DNA of 64,000 nucleotides from Nonomuraea candida (GTDB lineage Bacteria > Actinomycetota > Actinomycetes > Streptosporangiales > Streptosporangiaceae). The stretch covers positions 248,001 to 312,000 of the forward strand of contig NZ_JOAG01000012.1 of the NCBI RefSeq assembly GCF_000725485.1, read 5' to 3'. This document shows positions 43,439 through 52,852 of the stretch, piece by piece. Position numbers and translations under genes: made by a program. Within the stretch, counting starts at the first letter, position 1. Each line of letters opens with the position of its first letter. The notes under the pieces were generated by a model. The model had not been told where the DNA came from. It worked only from the letters and a program-made list of their open reading frames with translations, and did no database searches.

Positions 43439-44629
43439 ATGGCCGAAATCAGCACCGGGCAGATGGTCAGGCTCCAGCGCGAACGACGTGGCATGAGCAC
43501 CACCGCGCTGGCCACGCAGTCCGGCTGCACCACCAGGCACATCGAGCTGATCGAGCACGGCAAACGAACCCCCTCGCTGCCCCTGCTGCGAGAGATCGCC
43601 AAAGTGCTCGGCGTACGCACGGCGGTGCTGTTAGGAGAGACCCCGCGCGACTCCCACGAGCCCAGCAGGCCGCAGATCAGCGACATCGAGCGGGCCCTGT
43701 TCACCAGCCGCTCCCTGGGGCCCGACATCGAGCCGCCCGACGCCGCGCAGCTCGGCGAGCGCGTTGCGGCCGCCCGCAACGCCTGGTTCACCTCCACGCG
43801 CCGCTACTCGATCCTCATGGCCGCGCTGCCGTCCCTGGTCACCGACGCCGAGCGGCTGGCCCTGGAGCACACGCCGCAGTCGTACAACGTGGCGACCGAC
43901 GCGTACCTGCTGGCCAGGGGGGTGCTGAAGCATCTGCGGCGGGTGGACCTGGCGCACCTGGCGGCCGACCGGGCGATGCGCTTCGCCGAGGAGTCGGGCG
44001 ACCCGCTGATGGTCGCGTGGGCGTACTGGAACCTGGGGCAGTCGATGCTGTCCGACGACATGCACCAGATCGCGTACGACGTCGCGCGGCGCGGCATCGA
44101 GCTGTTCGAACCGCACGCCGGCGACGGCGACGAGCGCCACATCAAGGCGCTCGGCGCGCTGCACCTGCTCGCCGCGATCGGTGAGGCCCGCATGGGCGAG
44201 GACGACGCGGCCAGGGAGCGCGTGCGCGGCCCCGCGGCGCGCCTGGCCGCGCGGGTCGAGGACGCCTCCGCCGTCTACGACCAGGCCTTCTTCGGCCCCA
44301 CGAACGTCGCCATCCACATGGCCAGCATCGAGAACGACGTCGGCCGTCCCGAGGCGGTGCTGCACGTGGCCGACGACATCGACCTGCGGCGCACGCCGTC
44401 CATCGAGCGGCGCGCCACCCATCTCGGCGACGTCGCCCGCGCCTGCGAGGACCTGGGCGACGACGCCGCCAGCCTGCTCCATCTCCTGCGGATCGAGCGG
44501 GAATGCCCCGAGGAGCTCGACCACAAGCTGCTGCTGAGAGAGATGGTCCGGTCGCTGGCGCGGCGGGCGCGGCCGTCCTGGGCGTCGGAGGTGCGTCATC
44601 TCGCCGAGCGGCACGACATCCCCATCTGA
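43439..44629 (+). CDS. XRE-family HTH regulator with TPR-like C-terminus
   Basis: Protein of 396 aa: HTH_XRE (MVRLQRERRGMSTTALATQS then GCTTRHIELIEHGKRTPSLP) in residues about 8-65, followed by an all-helical TPR-like region (WAYWNLGQSMLSD, HIKALGALHLLAAIGEARMG, ARACEDLGDDAASLLHLL). Actinomycete members often respond to peptides or small partner proteins. ATG 43439 lies 10 nt after AGGAGG; a longer frame from 43403 is possible. Followed by a palindrome and a small ORF that may be its target. Confidence 0.85.
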   Translation: MAEISTGQMVRLQRERRGMSTTALATQSGCTTRHIELIEHGKRTPSLPLLREIAKVLGVRTAVLLGETPRDSHEPSRPQISDIERALFTSRSLGPDIEPPDAAQLGERVAAARNAWFTSTRRYSILMAALPSLVTDAERLALEHTPQSYNVATDAYLLARGVLKHLRRVDLAHLAADRAMRFAEESGDPLMVAWAYWNLGQSMLSDDMHQIAYDVARRGIELFEPHAGDGDERHIKALGALHLLAAIGEARMGEDDAARERVRGPAARLAARVEDASAVYDQAFFGPTNVAIHMASIENDVGRPEAVLHVADDIDLRRTPSIERRATHLGDVARACEDLGDDAASLLHLLRIERECPEELDHKLLLREMVRSLARRARPSWASEVRHLAERHDIPI

Positions 44630-44644
44630 AACGCCTTCCCTTTC

Positions 44645-44672
44645 GCGAACTCAGAGTTCGCCCGATGCGAAC
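44645..44672. promoter_or_regulatory. Perfect 8-1-8 palindrome plus half-site upstream of the small ORF
   Basis: GCGAACTC-A-GAGTTCGC at 44645-44661, followed by a further GCGAAC (44667-44672), 60-85 nt before the small ORF and 16 nt after the XRE-TPR stop. Probably the binding site of the XRE regulator. Confidence 0.65.
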
Positions 44673-44731
44673 GGGGAGATCCTGCGCCGGAGTTCGTCAC
44701 GGTCAGGTATGGCGATGCCACTCTGCGTCCC

Positions 44732-44926
44732 ATGACCAGAGCGCCCAGTGCTGATTTCGTCATGGAACGCCTCCAGCAGGAGGCGACGCGCGAGTTCCCC
44801 GGATGGTCCTTCCACAGGGACCATTCCGGGTGGACCGCCGTTCGCGACGAGACCCGGGTCACCAGACCCAGCCTGGCCGCCCTCCGTGCCCTCCTGCGCG
44901 TGCACCGGGCGGCCCGGAGAGCCTGA
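44732..44926 (+). CDS. Small hypothetical protein (64 aa) downstream of the XRE-TPR regulator
   Basis: Encodes EATREFPGWSFHRDHSGWTA followed by a short helical, Arg-rich tail. I recall similar small proteins with an FPGW-x-R core near XRE regulators in actinomycetes, but no function is known. ATG 44732 (MTRAPSADFV) or ATG 44762 (MERLQQEA); neither has an SD, so it may be leaderless (GTCAGGTATGG lies upstream). Codon use matches the neighbours. Confidence 0.55.
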   Translation: MTRAPSADFVMERLQQEATREFPGWSFHRDHSGWTAVRDETRVTRPSLAALRALLRVHRAARRA

Positions 44927-44995
44927 CCGTCGGGCCCGCCTCCACGGGCCCGAAGGCCGGGCGGTCGACGCGGGCGCGGCCCCCACGCCCGCGCC

Positions 44996-45050
44996 GCCCC
45001 CTCCCCCTCCTCCCCTCCTCCTCCCTCCGCCCCTCCTCTCCTCCGCCCCG
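44996..45050. repeat. Polypyrimidine tract upstream of the histidine kinase
   Basis: About 55 bp almost exclusively C and T on the plus strand, the complement being runs of GG/GGG/GGGG. The G-rich strand has G-quadruplex potential; as RNA the plus strand would be an unstructured C/U leader. The rest of 44927-45091 is GC-rich without a clear promoter; TTGCGC (45056) and TGCATT (45080) are a weak pair. Confidence 0.6.
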
Positions 45051-45091
45051 GCGGTTTGCGCGGTCCTGTGCCGGTGTGGTGCATTGGACAG

Positions 45092-46294
45092 GTGATCGCC
45101 GGGGCCTTGCGCGAACGACTGCCGCGCCCGGGCCGGGCCGGGGCCCCGTGGCGCCTCTCCCCCGGGCCGGCCGGCGCCGTGCCCGTCGTGGTGGTGCTCG
45201 CGGCGGAGCTCGGCCTGGCCCACTGGGGCCTGGGCGTCAAGGTGGTCCTGCTCGCCCTGGCCGGCGCCGCCCTGATGCCGCTGCGCCGCCGCCACCCCGT
45301 CGTCGTGGCGGTGCTCGTCACGCTCCTCTACGCGGCGGGCACCCGGCCGCCGGAGTACGACGCCCCGGTCAGCGCGATGCTGATCGCCCTCTACAGCGTG
45401 GGCCGGCACGCCCCGGGCCGGGTCTCGCTCGTGGTGGGCGCGCTGTCCGTGCCCGCCGGCGTGCTGCTCGCCGGCCTCTCCCTGACCGGGCCGATGCCCG
45501 CGGTGCTGGCCGTCGTGCTGACGCCCGCGCTCCCGGTGGCGGCCGGTCACATCGTCCGCCTGCGCGTGGAGCTGGCCCACCGCCGCGAGCAGCTCGCCGC
45601 CGAGATCGCGGTACGCGAGGAGCGCCGCCGCATCGCCCGCGAGCTGCACGACGTCATCGCCCACCACGTCAGCGTGATCGGCCTCTACATGGGCGTGGCC
45701 AGGCGCACGATCCCGATCGACCCCGAACGCGCCCGCGACACGCTGCTCACCGGCGAGGACACCGCCCGCCGGGCGATGGCCGAGATGCGCCACCTGCTCG
45801 ACGTGCTGCGCGCCGACGGGGAGCCCGTGGCCGACCAGTCGGGCGCGGGGGTGGCGCGGCTGCCCGCGCTGGTCGCGGAGTCCGGCGACGCCGCGCTGGA
45901 GGTCGAGGGGACGGCCGTGGAGCTGCCGACGACCGTGGACCACGCGGTCTACCGCATCGTGCAGGAGTCGCTCACCAACACCCGCAAGCACGCGGCGGGG
46001 GCCCGGTCGCGGGTGCGGCTGGCGTACCGGCCCGGGCTGGTCGAGGTGGAGGTGAGCGACGACGGCCGCACCCGCCCCGGCGCCGCCGGGACGGTGGCCG
46101 GTGGGACGGTGGCCGGTGGGGCGGTGGCCGGTGGGGTCAGGGCCGGGGCCGGGGCGGGAGGCGTCGGGATGGGGCTGGGGCTGGCGGGGATGGCCGAGCG
46201 GGTGTCGTTGTGCGGGGGCGAGCTGCGCGCCGGGCCCGCGCCTGAGGGAGGCTTCGTGGTGCACGCCCGTATCCCGCTGCCGGAGGCGAAGTGA
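45092..46294 (+). CDS. Sensor histidine kinase, NarL-type (HisKA_3)
   Basis: Membrane kinase of about 400 aa: four to six short helices (about 25-165), coiled linker, phospho-acceptor in EERRRIARELHDVIAHHVSV, then the ATPase domain with N box VYRIVQESLTNTRKHAAG and G box GMGLGLAGMAERV. Between N and G boxes three TVAGG-type pentapeptides (15-bp DNA repeats at 46088-46132) extend the ATP lid. GTG 45092 is favoured; frame open from 45056. Its stop overlaps the response regulator start (GTGA). Confidence 0.88.
   Translation: MIAGALRERLPRPGRAGAPWRLSPGPAGAVPVVVVLAAELGLAHWGLGVKVVLLALAGAALMPLRRRHPVVVAVLVTLLYAAGTRPPEYDAPVSAMLIALYSVGRHAPGRVSLVVGALSVPAGVLLAGLSLTGPMPAVLAVVLTPALPVAAGHIVRLRVELAHRREQLAAEIAVREERRRIARELHDVIAHHVSVIGLYMGVARRTIPIDPERARDTLLTGEDTARRAMAEMRHLLDVLRADGEPVADQSGAGVARLPALVAESGDAALEVEGTAVELPTTVDHAVYRIVQESLTNTRKHAAGARSRVRLAYRPGLVEVEVSDDGRTRPGAAGTVAGGTVAGGAVAGGVRAGAGAGGVGMGLGLAGMAERVSLCGGELRAGPAPEGGFVVHARIPLPEAK
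46088..46132 (+). repeat. 15-bp tandem repeat x3 inside the histidine kinase gene
   Basis: Units 46088-46102, 46103-46117 and 46118-46132 (GGGACGGTGGCCGGT with one change in the third), coding Gly-Thr/Ala-Val-Ala-Gly in the ATP-lid region. In frame, so it lengthens rather than breaks the protein. Confidence 0.85.
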
Positions 46295-46953
46295 TCAAGG
46301 TACTGCTCGTGGACGACCACGCCATCGTCCGCACCGGGCTGCGGCTGCTGCTGGAGACCGCGCCGGGCCTGACCACGGCGGGCGAGGCGGCCGACGGGCT
46401 GGAGGCGGTGCGGCAGTGCCACGCGCTGCGGCCCGACGTGGTGCTGATGGACCTCTACCTGCCGGAGCTGGACGGCGTGGCGGCGACCGCGCGCATCACC
46501 GGGGAGCTGCCCGAGGTCAAGGTGCTCGCGCTGAGCACGTTCGACCTGGAGGAGCACGTGGTGGCGGCGCTGCGGGCGGGCGCGTCGGGGTTCCTGCCCA
46601 AGGACTCCACCCCCGAGGACCTCATCGACGGCATCAGGACCGTGCACAGGGGCGAGGCGGCGGTCGCGCCCCGGCTGCTGGTCGGCCTGATCGAGACGTT
46701 CGTGCGGCCGGCCCGCCCGCGCGCGGCCCCGTCCCTGGCGGAGCTGCCCGCGCTGACCGAGCGCGAGCGGCAGGTGCTGGAGCTCATCGCGCGCGGGTTG
46801 TCGAACACGCAGATCGCCGGCGAGCTGGGCCTGTCGGTCTCGACGGTGAAGAACCGGGTGAGCGACCTGTTCGGCAAGCTCGCCGTACGCGACCGCGCCC
46901 AGGCCGTCATCGCCGCCTACGAGGCCGGCCTGGTCACCCCCGGCACGCCGTGA
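46291..46953 (+). CDS. Response regulator, NarL/LuxR family
   Basis: DNA-binding regulator of 220 aa: receiver with acidic pair in LLVDDHAIVRTGL, phospho-acceptor Asp in VVLMDLYLPELDG, Thr/Ser and Lys in LALSTFD and GFLPKDST; LuxR HTH LTERERQVLELIARGLSNTQ and SVSTVKNRVSDLF. Cognate partner of the kinase, which overlaps it. The adjacent convergent ABC exporter is the natural candidate target. Confidence 0.94.
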   Translation: MIKVLLVDDHAIVRTGLRLLLETAPGLTTAGEAADGLEAVRQCHALRPDVVLMDLYLPELDGVAATARITGELPEVKVLALSTFDLEEHVVAALRAGASGFLPKDSTPEDLIDGIRTVHRGEAAVAPRLLVGLIETFVRPARPRAAPSLAELPALTERERQVLELIARGLSNTQIAGELGLSVSTVKNRVSDLFGKLAVRDRAQAVIAAYEAGLVTPGTP

Positions 46954-47033
46954 GCAAGGGGAACCGGCCGCCCCCGCCACGGGACCGGCCGGTCATCCCG
47001 GGCACCCGCGAGCATCGGGGACCGGCCGCCCGG
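46954..47033. repeat. Short gap with imperfect GGGACCGGCCG repeats
   Basis: Convergent 80-bp gap between the response regulator and the ABC ATPase gene containing GGGAACCGGCCGCC, GGGACCGGCC and GGGGACCGGCCGCC at about 28- and 38-bp intervals. No T-tract terminator. Confidence 0.5.
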
Positions 47034-47762
47034 CTACGGGGCCGGGCTGGTGAGGCCCGGCGGGCCGTGGCGGAGCGCGGCGCCCGCGACGACGTCCGCC
47101 ACCCGGCCGTCGCTCAGGACGAGCACGGTGTCGGCCAGGGTGGCGGCCTGCGCGTCGTGGGTGACCATGATGACCGTCTGCCCCAGGGTGTCCACGACGA
47201 GGCGCAGCATGGCCAGGATCTCCCGTCCGGCCGCGCTGTCCAGGTTGCCCGTCGGCTCGTCGGCGAAGACGACGTCGGGCCCGGCCACCAGCGCCCGGCA
47301 GATGGCCACCCGCTGCTGCTGGCCGCCGGACAGCTCGTGCGGGCGCCGGTCCACGTGCCCGGCGATGCCGGTCCTGGCGATCAGCTCCGCCACCCGCCCC
47401 GGCTCGGCCCTGCGGCCCGCCAGCCGCAGCGGCAGCTCGATGTTCTCCCTGGCGGTCAGCGCGGGCAGCAGGTTGTAGGACTGGAAGACGAACCCGATCC
47501 GCTCCCCGCGCAGGGCGGCCAGCTCGTTCTCCCCGAGCGCCGCCAGGTCGCGCCCGCCCACGCTGACCGCGCCCGAGGTGGGCCGCACCAGCCCGGCGGC
47601 GCACTGCAGCAGCGTGGTCTTGCCCGATCCCGACCGTCCCATGACCGCGGTGAACGAGCCGCGGGCGAAGTCGTGGGTGACGTCCTTGAGCGCGTGCACG
47701 GGGGACGGGCCCGTGCCGTAGACCTTGCCGACCTGGTTCAGCCGTACCGCGGGTTCGGTCAT
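47034..47762 (-). CDS. ABC transporter ATP-binding protein (MacB/LolD type)
   Basis: ATPase of 242 aa: Walker A GRSGSGKTTLL, Q-loop VFQSYNLLPALTARENIELP, signature LSGGQQQRVAICRAL, Walker B VVFADEPTGNLDS, H-loop VMVTHD-like IMVTHDAQAA. It powers the FtsX-type permease, whose gene overlaps by 4 bp. Such pairs export peptides or lipoproteins or confer antimicrobial-peptide resistance under an adjacent two-component system. Confidence 0.93.
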   Translation of the reverse strand: MTEPAVRLNQVGKVYGTGPSPVHALKDVTHDFARGSFTAVMGRSGSGKTTLLQCAAGLVRPTSGAVSVGGRDLAALGENELAALRGERIGFVFQSYNLLPALTARENIELPLRLAGRRAEPGRVAELIARTGIAGHVDRRPHELSGGQQQRVAICRALVAGPDVVFADEPTGNLDSAAGREILAMLRLVVDTLGQTVIMVTHDAQAATLADTVLVLSDGRVADVVAGAALRHGPPGLTSPAP

Positions 47763-50158
47763 GCCAGACCCTGCCTTTCCTGGTTGCGCATGGCGGCCCG
47801 TACGGCGAGCAGCGAGCCGGCCAGTGCGGCCAGGAGCGCGCCGCCGCCGAGGGAGGCCAGCCAGTCGAAGGGGATGAAGGAGGCCAGGGCCGCCGGGCCG
47901 CCCGGCTCGCTGACGGCGTGCACCAGCGTGGTCCAGACGGTGGCCGCCAGGGCCAGGAGGAGGACGGGGAGCACGGTGAGCAGGCTCTCCCAGCAGATCA
48001 TGCGGGCGATCTGGGCGCGGCGCAGGCCCAGCCGGCGCATGCCGGTGAACTCGCGGCCGCGGTCCAGCAGCGCCAGGCAGAGGCCGTTGACGGCCGCCAC
48101 CAGGCCGAACAGCGCCACGAGCACGGAGACGTAGGGCAGGGCGCGGTTGCGCGCGGCGTGCTCGCGGGCGGTGTGCCAGACGTAGTCCCGCTTGGTCAGC
48201 GCCAGGGGGGTGGGGCGGGCGAGCGCGCCGCGTACGTACACCTTCTGGTACGGCCCCCGCCCCAGCCGCGCCGCGCCGTCGCCGACGGTGGTCACCAGCA
48301 TGGACGCCAGCTCCGGCGTGTCCGGGTAGATGCCGGTCACCGTGCGCAGGTCGTCCTCGCGGGCCCCCGGCAGGCGCACGCGCAGCCGCGAGCCGACCTG
48401 GGCGCCGCTCCTGCCCGCCAGCGACGCGTCGAGCGCGACCTCGCCCGCGCCGGGCGCGTGCGGCAGCGCCAGGTCCAGGACCCGGGTGACGTCGCCGGTG
48501 GCCACCGTGAGGTCCGTGGGCCTGCCGTTCAGCGTGGCCGGCATGGAGCGCACGCCGACCGCGCGCTCCTGGGCCCCGCGCCGCACCTCCTCCGACAGGC
48601 CGGCGGCCGGGTGCGCGGGCAGCAGCACGTGGTCGGCGCGCACCTCCCTGGCCGCCCACGCCGCCGCGCGCCAGTCGTAGAAGAGCTGGGTGCCGACGAC
48701 CACGCCGACCAGCGTCATGCCGAGCGCGATCGCCCCGACCGCGCCGGCGAACCGGCGGTGGTTGAAGATCACGTTGGCGGTGGCGAGGAAGCCGCCCACC
48801 GGGGACACGCGGCCGATCACGGCGCGTACCAGCCGGCCCGCGCTCAGCACGACCCACGGCGCGACCAGCCCGGCGGCGGCCACGACCAGGGCGATCATGA
48901 GGAACTGCGCGGCCATCGTCCCGACGGGCCCGCCGAAGTCCGTCACGCGCCCGAGCAGCAGCGCGGTGAGCGCGGCGGCCACGGCCAGCAGCGCCAGCCC
49001 GCTCAGCAGCCTGGCCCGGCCGGCGCGCCGGCCCTCCTGCGGGGCCTCGCCGAGCGCGTCGCCCGGCCGGACGCGCAGCGCCCGCGCCACCGCCATGAGG
49101 CTCGCCGCCAGCGCGACGGCCAGGGTGAACGCGAGCGTCCACGCCATGGGCGCCGGGCGGTAGCCGAGCTCGAACGCCGCGCCCAGGTTGCCGAAGTCAC
49201 GGAACCGGCCGGCCACCACGGGGGCGGCCAGCATGCCCAGCGGGAGGCCGATCGCCGTGGCGAGCGCCGACAGCAGCAGCCCCTCGGCGAGCAGCATGCG
49301 GCGGATCTGCCGGGGGCGGGCGCCGAGGGCGCGCAGGACCGCGATCTCCATGCCGCGCCGCCGTACCGACAGGCCCTGGGCGGCGGCCACCATACCGGTC
49401 GCGACCAGCGCCGTCATCGCCAGCAGGAACCACAGGCCGGTCTGCGGGCCGGCGGGCGTGCCCTCCTCCAGACCGCGCGCCGCGCCGGTGGCCAGGCGCA
49501 CCCCGGCGCTCTCGTACGGCGCCACGACCCGCGACACCGCCGCGGCCAGCGCCGCCGTCCCGACCCCCGGCCGGGGGAAGACTCCGAGCGCGTCGCCGCC
49601 CGTGCCGCGGCCGGCCAGCGTGGCGGCGTGGTCGTCGGCGAAGAACAGCGCCGTCTGGTGACGCGGCTCCGCCGCCGCCGTCGCCACGCCCACGACCAGG
49701 CAGGTCCGTACGACGCCGGCCACCTCCAGCGCGACGCGGTCGCCCACGCCGGCCCCCGCCAGGCGCGCGTCCACGACCACCTCGCCCGCGCCCCGTGGCG
49801 GCCGGCCCGCGCTCAGGCGGAAGGGCGTCAGCACCGCGCTCGACCAGCCGTGCCCCCAGACCGGGCCGTCCGCGTCGACGCCGCCGACGGCGAACGTCAG
49901 CTCGGGCACCGCCGCGCCCACCTCCGGCAGCGCGCGCACGGCCGTGACCAGCTCGGGGGGGATCGCCCCCGCGACCATGCCGGTGCCGACGACCAGGGGC
50001 ACGCCGGCATACCGCTCGACGGGGGCCTGCCGGGCGTTCGCCGAATCGATGACGAACCAGAGCGCGCTGACCATCGTGGCCGCGACGACCAGGCTGACGA
50101 GCGCGCCCGCCACACTGCCCGGATGCCTGCGCACCGTCCGCCACGCCATCCACACCAC
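47759..50158 (-). CDS. FtsX-like ABC transporter permease
   Basis: Large permease of 799 aa with two FtsX domains: an N-terminal helix (SVAGALVSLVVAATMVSALW), extracellular domain (about 40-235), three helices, a middle helix pair (about 400-470), second extracellular domain (about 500-660) and three last helices. Mechanotransmission-type (MacB-like) export. GTG 50158 (VVWMAWRTVRRHPG) has GGAGG 7 nt upstream; ATG 50149 is next. Not associated with a membrane-fusion gene, as expected in a monoderm. Confidence 0.88.
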   Translation of the reverse strand: MVWMAWRTVRRHPGSVAGALVSLVVAATMVSALWFVIDSANARQAPVERYAGVPLVVGTGMVAGAIPPELVTAVRALPEVGAAVPELTFAVGGVDADGPVWGHGWSSAVLTPFRLSAGRPPRGAGEVVVDARLAGAGVGDRVALEVAGVVRTCLVVGVATAAAEPRHQTALFFADDHAATLAGRGTGGDALGVFPRPGVGTAALAAAVSRVVAPYESAGVRLATGAARGLEEGTPAGPQTGLWFLLAMTALVATGMVAAAQGLSVRRRGMEIAVLRALGARPRQIRRMLLAEGLLLSALATAIGLPLGMLAAPVVAGRFRDFGNLGAAFELGYRPAPMAWTLAFTLAVALAASLMAVARALRVRPGDALGEAPQEGRRAGRARLLSGLALLAVAAALTALLLGRVTDFGGPVGTMAAQFLMIALVVAAAGLVAPWVVLSAGRLVRAVIGRVSPVGGFLATANVIFNHRRFAGAVGAIALGMTLVGVVVGTQLFYDWRAAAWAAREVRADHVLLPAHPAAGLSEEVRRGAQERAVGVRSMPATLNGRPTDLTVATGDVTRVLDLALPHAPGAGEVALDASLAGRSGAQVGSRLRVRLPGAREDDLRTVTGIYPDTPELASMLVTTVGDGAARLGRGPYQKVYVRGALARPTPLALTKRDYVWHTAREHAARNRALPYVSVLVALFGLVAAVNGLCLALLDRGREFTGMRRLGLRRAQIARMICWESLLTVLPVLLLALAATVWTTLVHAVSEPGGPAALASFIPFDWLASLGGGALLAALAGSLLAVRAAMRNQERQGLA

Positions 50159-50300
50159 CGTGCCGCCTCCCTCCGTGACCTGCCCTTCCAGCCTGCTGGC
50201 CGCGGCGGGGCCGATCATCGGCCGCCGGGACGATCTCCGGGCGGTACCGGGGTCCCTGTCGCGGGGGTGCCCGGGTCCCGCCCGGCTCCGGCGTGGGTCC

Positions 50301-50366
50301 GGGTGCGGATGCGGTGGCGGGTCCGGGGCCGGGTGCGGTGGCGGGGCCGGGTGCGGTGGCGGCTTG
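50301..50366. repeat. 18-bp tandem repeat, about 3 copies
   Basis: GGGTGCGGTGGCGGGGCC at 50331-50348, a variant following at 50349, and an interrupted copy from 50301. In the gap between the permease start and trpS; the rest of 50159-50403 is GC-rich and shows no clear promoter. Confidence 0.7.
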
Positions 50367-50403
50367 CGGCTGCTACGGCGGCGGGGGTTGGTGCCGGGCA
50401 CGG

Positions 50404-50443
50404 AAAAGGGCCGGTCGCGCCGGGTGATCGGCGTGACCGGCCC
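50404..50443 (-). terminator. Intrinsic terminator after trpS
   Basis: Fifteen-position stem, 14 paired (50408-50422 with 50429-50443), loop ATCACC on the minus strand, followed by TTTTCC. Starts 17 nt beyond the trpS stop. Confidence 0.88.
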
Positions 50444-50459
50444 CTCGTGGCCAGGAAGG

Positions 50460-51464
50460 CTAGAGCTTGGGCAGGAAGCCCACCCGCTCGCGCACGACGG
50501 CCATGGTCTCCCTGGCCACCGCCGCCGCGCGCTCGGCCCCGATGGCCAGCAGGCGGTCGAGCTCGGTCTCGTCGGACAGCAGCTTCTCCGTGCGCTCCCT
50601 GATCGGCGAGAACGTCTCGACCACGGCCTCCGCGACGTCCTTCTTGAACGTGCCGTAGCCCTGGCCCTCGTAGCGGGCGACCAGCTCGGGAATGGGCGTG
50701 CCGGTCAGCGCCGCCTGGATGCGCAGCAGGTTGGAGATGCCCGGCTTGTTGGTCTCGTCGAAGAGCACCTCGGAGCCCGTGTCGGTGACCGCGCGCATGA
50801 TCTTCTTGCGCAGCGGCCCCGGCTGCTCCAGGACGTCGAGGATGCCCTGCGGGCTGGAGGACGACTTGGACATCTTCGCCGTCGGGTCCTGGAGGTCGGT
50901 GATCTTCTCGACCTCCTTGGGGATGAACGGCTCGGGCATCGTGAACGTGTCGCCGAAGCGGTGGTTGAAGCGCTGGGCGAGGTCGCGCGTCAGCTCCAGG
51001 TGCTGCTTCTGGTCGGCCCCGACGGGCACCTGGTCGGCCTGGTAGAGCAGGATGTCGGCGGCCATCAGCATCGGGTAGGTGAACAGGCCGACGCCGGCCG
51101 CGCTCTCCCCGTATTTCGCCGCCTTGTCCTTGAACTGCGTCATCCTGGCCGCCTCGCCCATGCCGGTGAGGCAGAGGAGGATCCACGTCAGCTCCGTGTG
51201 CTCGCGCACGTGCGACTGCACGAAGACGGTGGAGCGCTCCGGGTCGAGGCCGCAGGCGAACAGCTGCGCGGCGGCCACGCGGGTGCGGGCGCGCAGCTGG
51301 GCGGGCTCGGGGCTCACGGTCAGCGCGTGGAGATCGACCACACAGTAGAAGGCGTCGTGGGTCTCCTGCATGGGGACCCACTGGCGCAACGCACCCAGGT
51401 AGTTGCCCAGGTGGAAGGAGTCCGCGGTGGGCTGGATGCCGGAGAATACACGAGGTCTGGCCAT
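50460..51464 (-). CDS. trpS: Tryptophanyl-tRNA synthetase
   Basis: Class I aminoacyl-tRNA synthetase of 334 aa charging tRNA-Trp. [20 protein letters not shown] contains the HIGH-equivalent [14 protein letters not shown] is the KMSKS loop; [19 protein letters not shown] is family-specific. ATG 51464 (MARPRVFSG) chosen over a TTG at 51473. Fourteen nt downstream of the CNNM/CorC-type gene and probably co-transcribed with it. Confidence 0.96.
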   Translation of the reverse strand: MARPRVFSGIQPTADSFHLGNYLGALRQWVPMQETHDAFYCVVDLHALTVSPEPAQLRARTRVAAAQLFACGLDPERSTVFVQSHVREHTELTWILLCLTGMGEAARMTQFKDKAAKYGESAAGVGLFTYPMLMAADILLYQADQVPVGADQKQHLELTRDLAQRFNHRFGDTFTMPEPFIPKEVEKITDLQDPTAKMSKSSSSPQGILDVLEQPGPLRKKIMRAVTDTGSEVLFDETNKPGISNLLRIQAALTGTPIPELVARYEGQGYGTFKKDVAEAVVETFSPIRERTEKLLSDETELDRLLAIGAERAAAVARETMAVVRERVGFLPKL

Positions 51465-51478
51465 AGCAGGCAATTGTG

Positions 51479-52792
51479 TCAGGAATCCTGGTCGGGGAGC
51501 GACTCGGCGGCCGGTCGGCGTTTCACCCGCACCCGCGCGATGCGGCGGCCGTCCAGCTCGGTGACGGCCAGCTCGAAGCCGGAGAACTCCACCCGCTCCC
51601 CGACCGCCGGCACGTGCCCCAGCATGGCCATGACGAAGCCCGCCAGCGTCTCGTACGGGCCGTCCGGCAGGCGGATGCCGGTCTCGGTGGCGAAGTCGTT
51701 GAGGTTCGTCAGGCCGTCGATCTCGATCTCGCCCGCGGGCAGGATGACGACGTCCTCCTCGACGTCGTACTCGTCCCTGATGTCGCCGATCAGCTCCTCG
51801 ACCAGGTCCTCCATGGTGACGATGCCGGCGGTGCCGCCGTACTCGTCCACCACGATCGCCAGGTGCTGGCCCTCGTCGCGCATCTCGTTCAGGGTGCTGA
51901 GCAGGCGTTTGGAGGCGGGCACGAACTTGGCGGTCCTGATCGGCACCACGGCGCTGATCGGCTCGGCGCGCCCGATCAGCTCGGGGTCGAGCAGGTCGCG
52001 GACGTGCACGAAGCCGATCACCTCGTCGTAGGTCTCCCGGTAGACCGGGAAGCGCGAGTGCGGGAGCGTGGCGGCCAGGCGGGCGGCTTCGTTCAGCGGG
52101 GTGTCGGCCTCCATGAACTCGACCTCCGTACGCGGCAGCATCACCTCCCTGAGCTGCCGTTTGCCGGCGGCGAACACCTCGGCGATGAGCTTGCGCTCGT
52201 CGGCCGTCAGGTCGGTGTGGCCCACCACCATGTCGCGCAGCTCCTCGGTGGTGACCTCCTCCCTGTCGGCCTTCGGGTTGCCGCCGAGCAGCCTGACCAC
52301 GCCGTCGGTGGACTTGGACAGCATCCAGATGATCGGCCGCGACAGGGCCGCGATGCGGTCCAGGAACGGCGCCACGAACAGCGACAGCCCCTCGGCCCGC
52401 TGCAGCGCCAGCCGCTTGGGCGCCAGCTCCCCGAGCACCAGCGACACATACGAGATCGCCAGCGTCACCAGCACCAGCGACAGCACGGGCGCCACGGCGG
52501 CCGGCACCCGCCAGCCCTCCAGCACGGGCGAGAACTGCGCGGCGAGCCGGTCGGCGCCGAACGCGGCCGACAACATGGTGGCCACGGTCACGCCGATCTG
52601 CACGGCGGACAGGAACCTGTTGGGGTCTCTGGCCAGCTTGGCCACGCGCTCGCCCCGCCGGCCGCGCTGCGAGAGCTTGCGGACCTGGCTGTCGCGCAGG
52701 GAGACCATCGCGATCTCGGCGGCGGCGAAGAAGCCGCCGATCAGAATGAACAGCAGGACCAGGGCGATGTTGGCCGCGACGGTGTCAAACAT
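51479..52792 (-). CDS. CNNM/CorC-type (hemolysin family) membrane protein with CBS pair
   Basis: Protein of 437 aa: DUF21 membrane domain (about 1-190; [20 protein letters not shown] and [20 protein letters not shown]), tandem CBS domains (about 215-335; [13 protein letters not shown] and [20 protein letters not shown]) and a CorC/HlyC C-terminal domain (about 350-430). Family members handle Mg2+ or other divalent ions. Convergent/divergent context: upstream of trpS, divergent from galE. Confidence 0.92.
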   Translation of the reverse strand: MFDTVAANIALVLLFILIGGFFAAAEIAMVSLRDSQVRKLSQRGRRGERVAKLARDPNRFLSAVQIGVTVATMLSAAFGADRLAAQFSPVLEGWRVPAAVAPVLSLVLVTLAISYVSLVLGELAPKRLALQRAEGLSLFVAPFLDRIAALSRPIIWMLSKSTDGVVRLLGGNPKADREEVTTEELRDMVVGHTDLTADERKLIAEVFAAGKRQLREVMLPRTEVEFMEADTPLNEAARLAATLPHSRFPVYRETYDEVIGFVHVRDLLDPELIGRAEPISAVVPIRTAKFVPASKRLLSTLNEMRDEGQHLAIVVDEYGGTAGIVTMEDLVEELIGDIRDEYDVEEDVVILPAGEIEIDGLTNLNDFATETGIRLPDGPYETLAGFVMAMLGHVPAVGERVEFSGFELAVTELDGRRIARVRVKRRPAAESLPDQDS

Positions 52793-52852
52793 TGTGGTTG
52801 GCAGCGTACTCGTCGGGTTTCCCGCGTATGCTGAACCCCAAGCCTTACAAAA

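Noticed and set aside
44645..44661. Possible SOS (LexA) box, CGAAC...GTTCG
   Set aside because: The spacer between CGAAC and GTTCG is 5 nt; actinobacterial LexA boxes have 4. The site is next to an XRE regulator, which is a simpler explanation.
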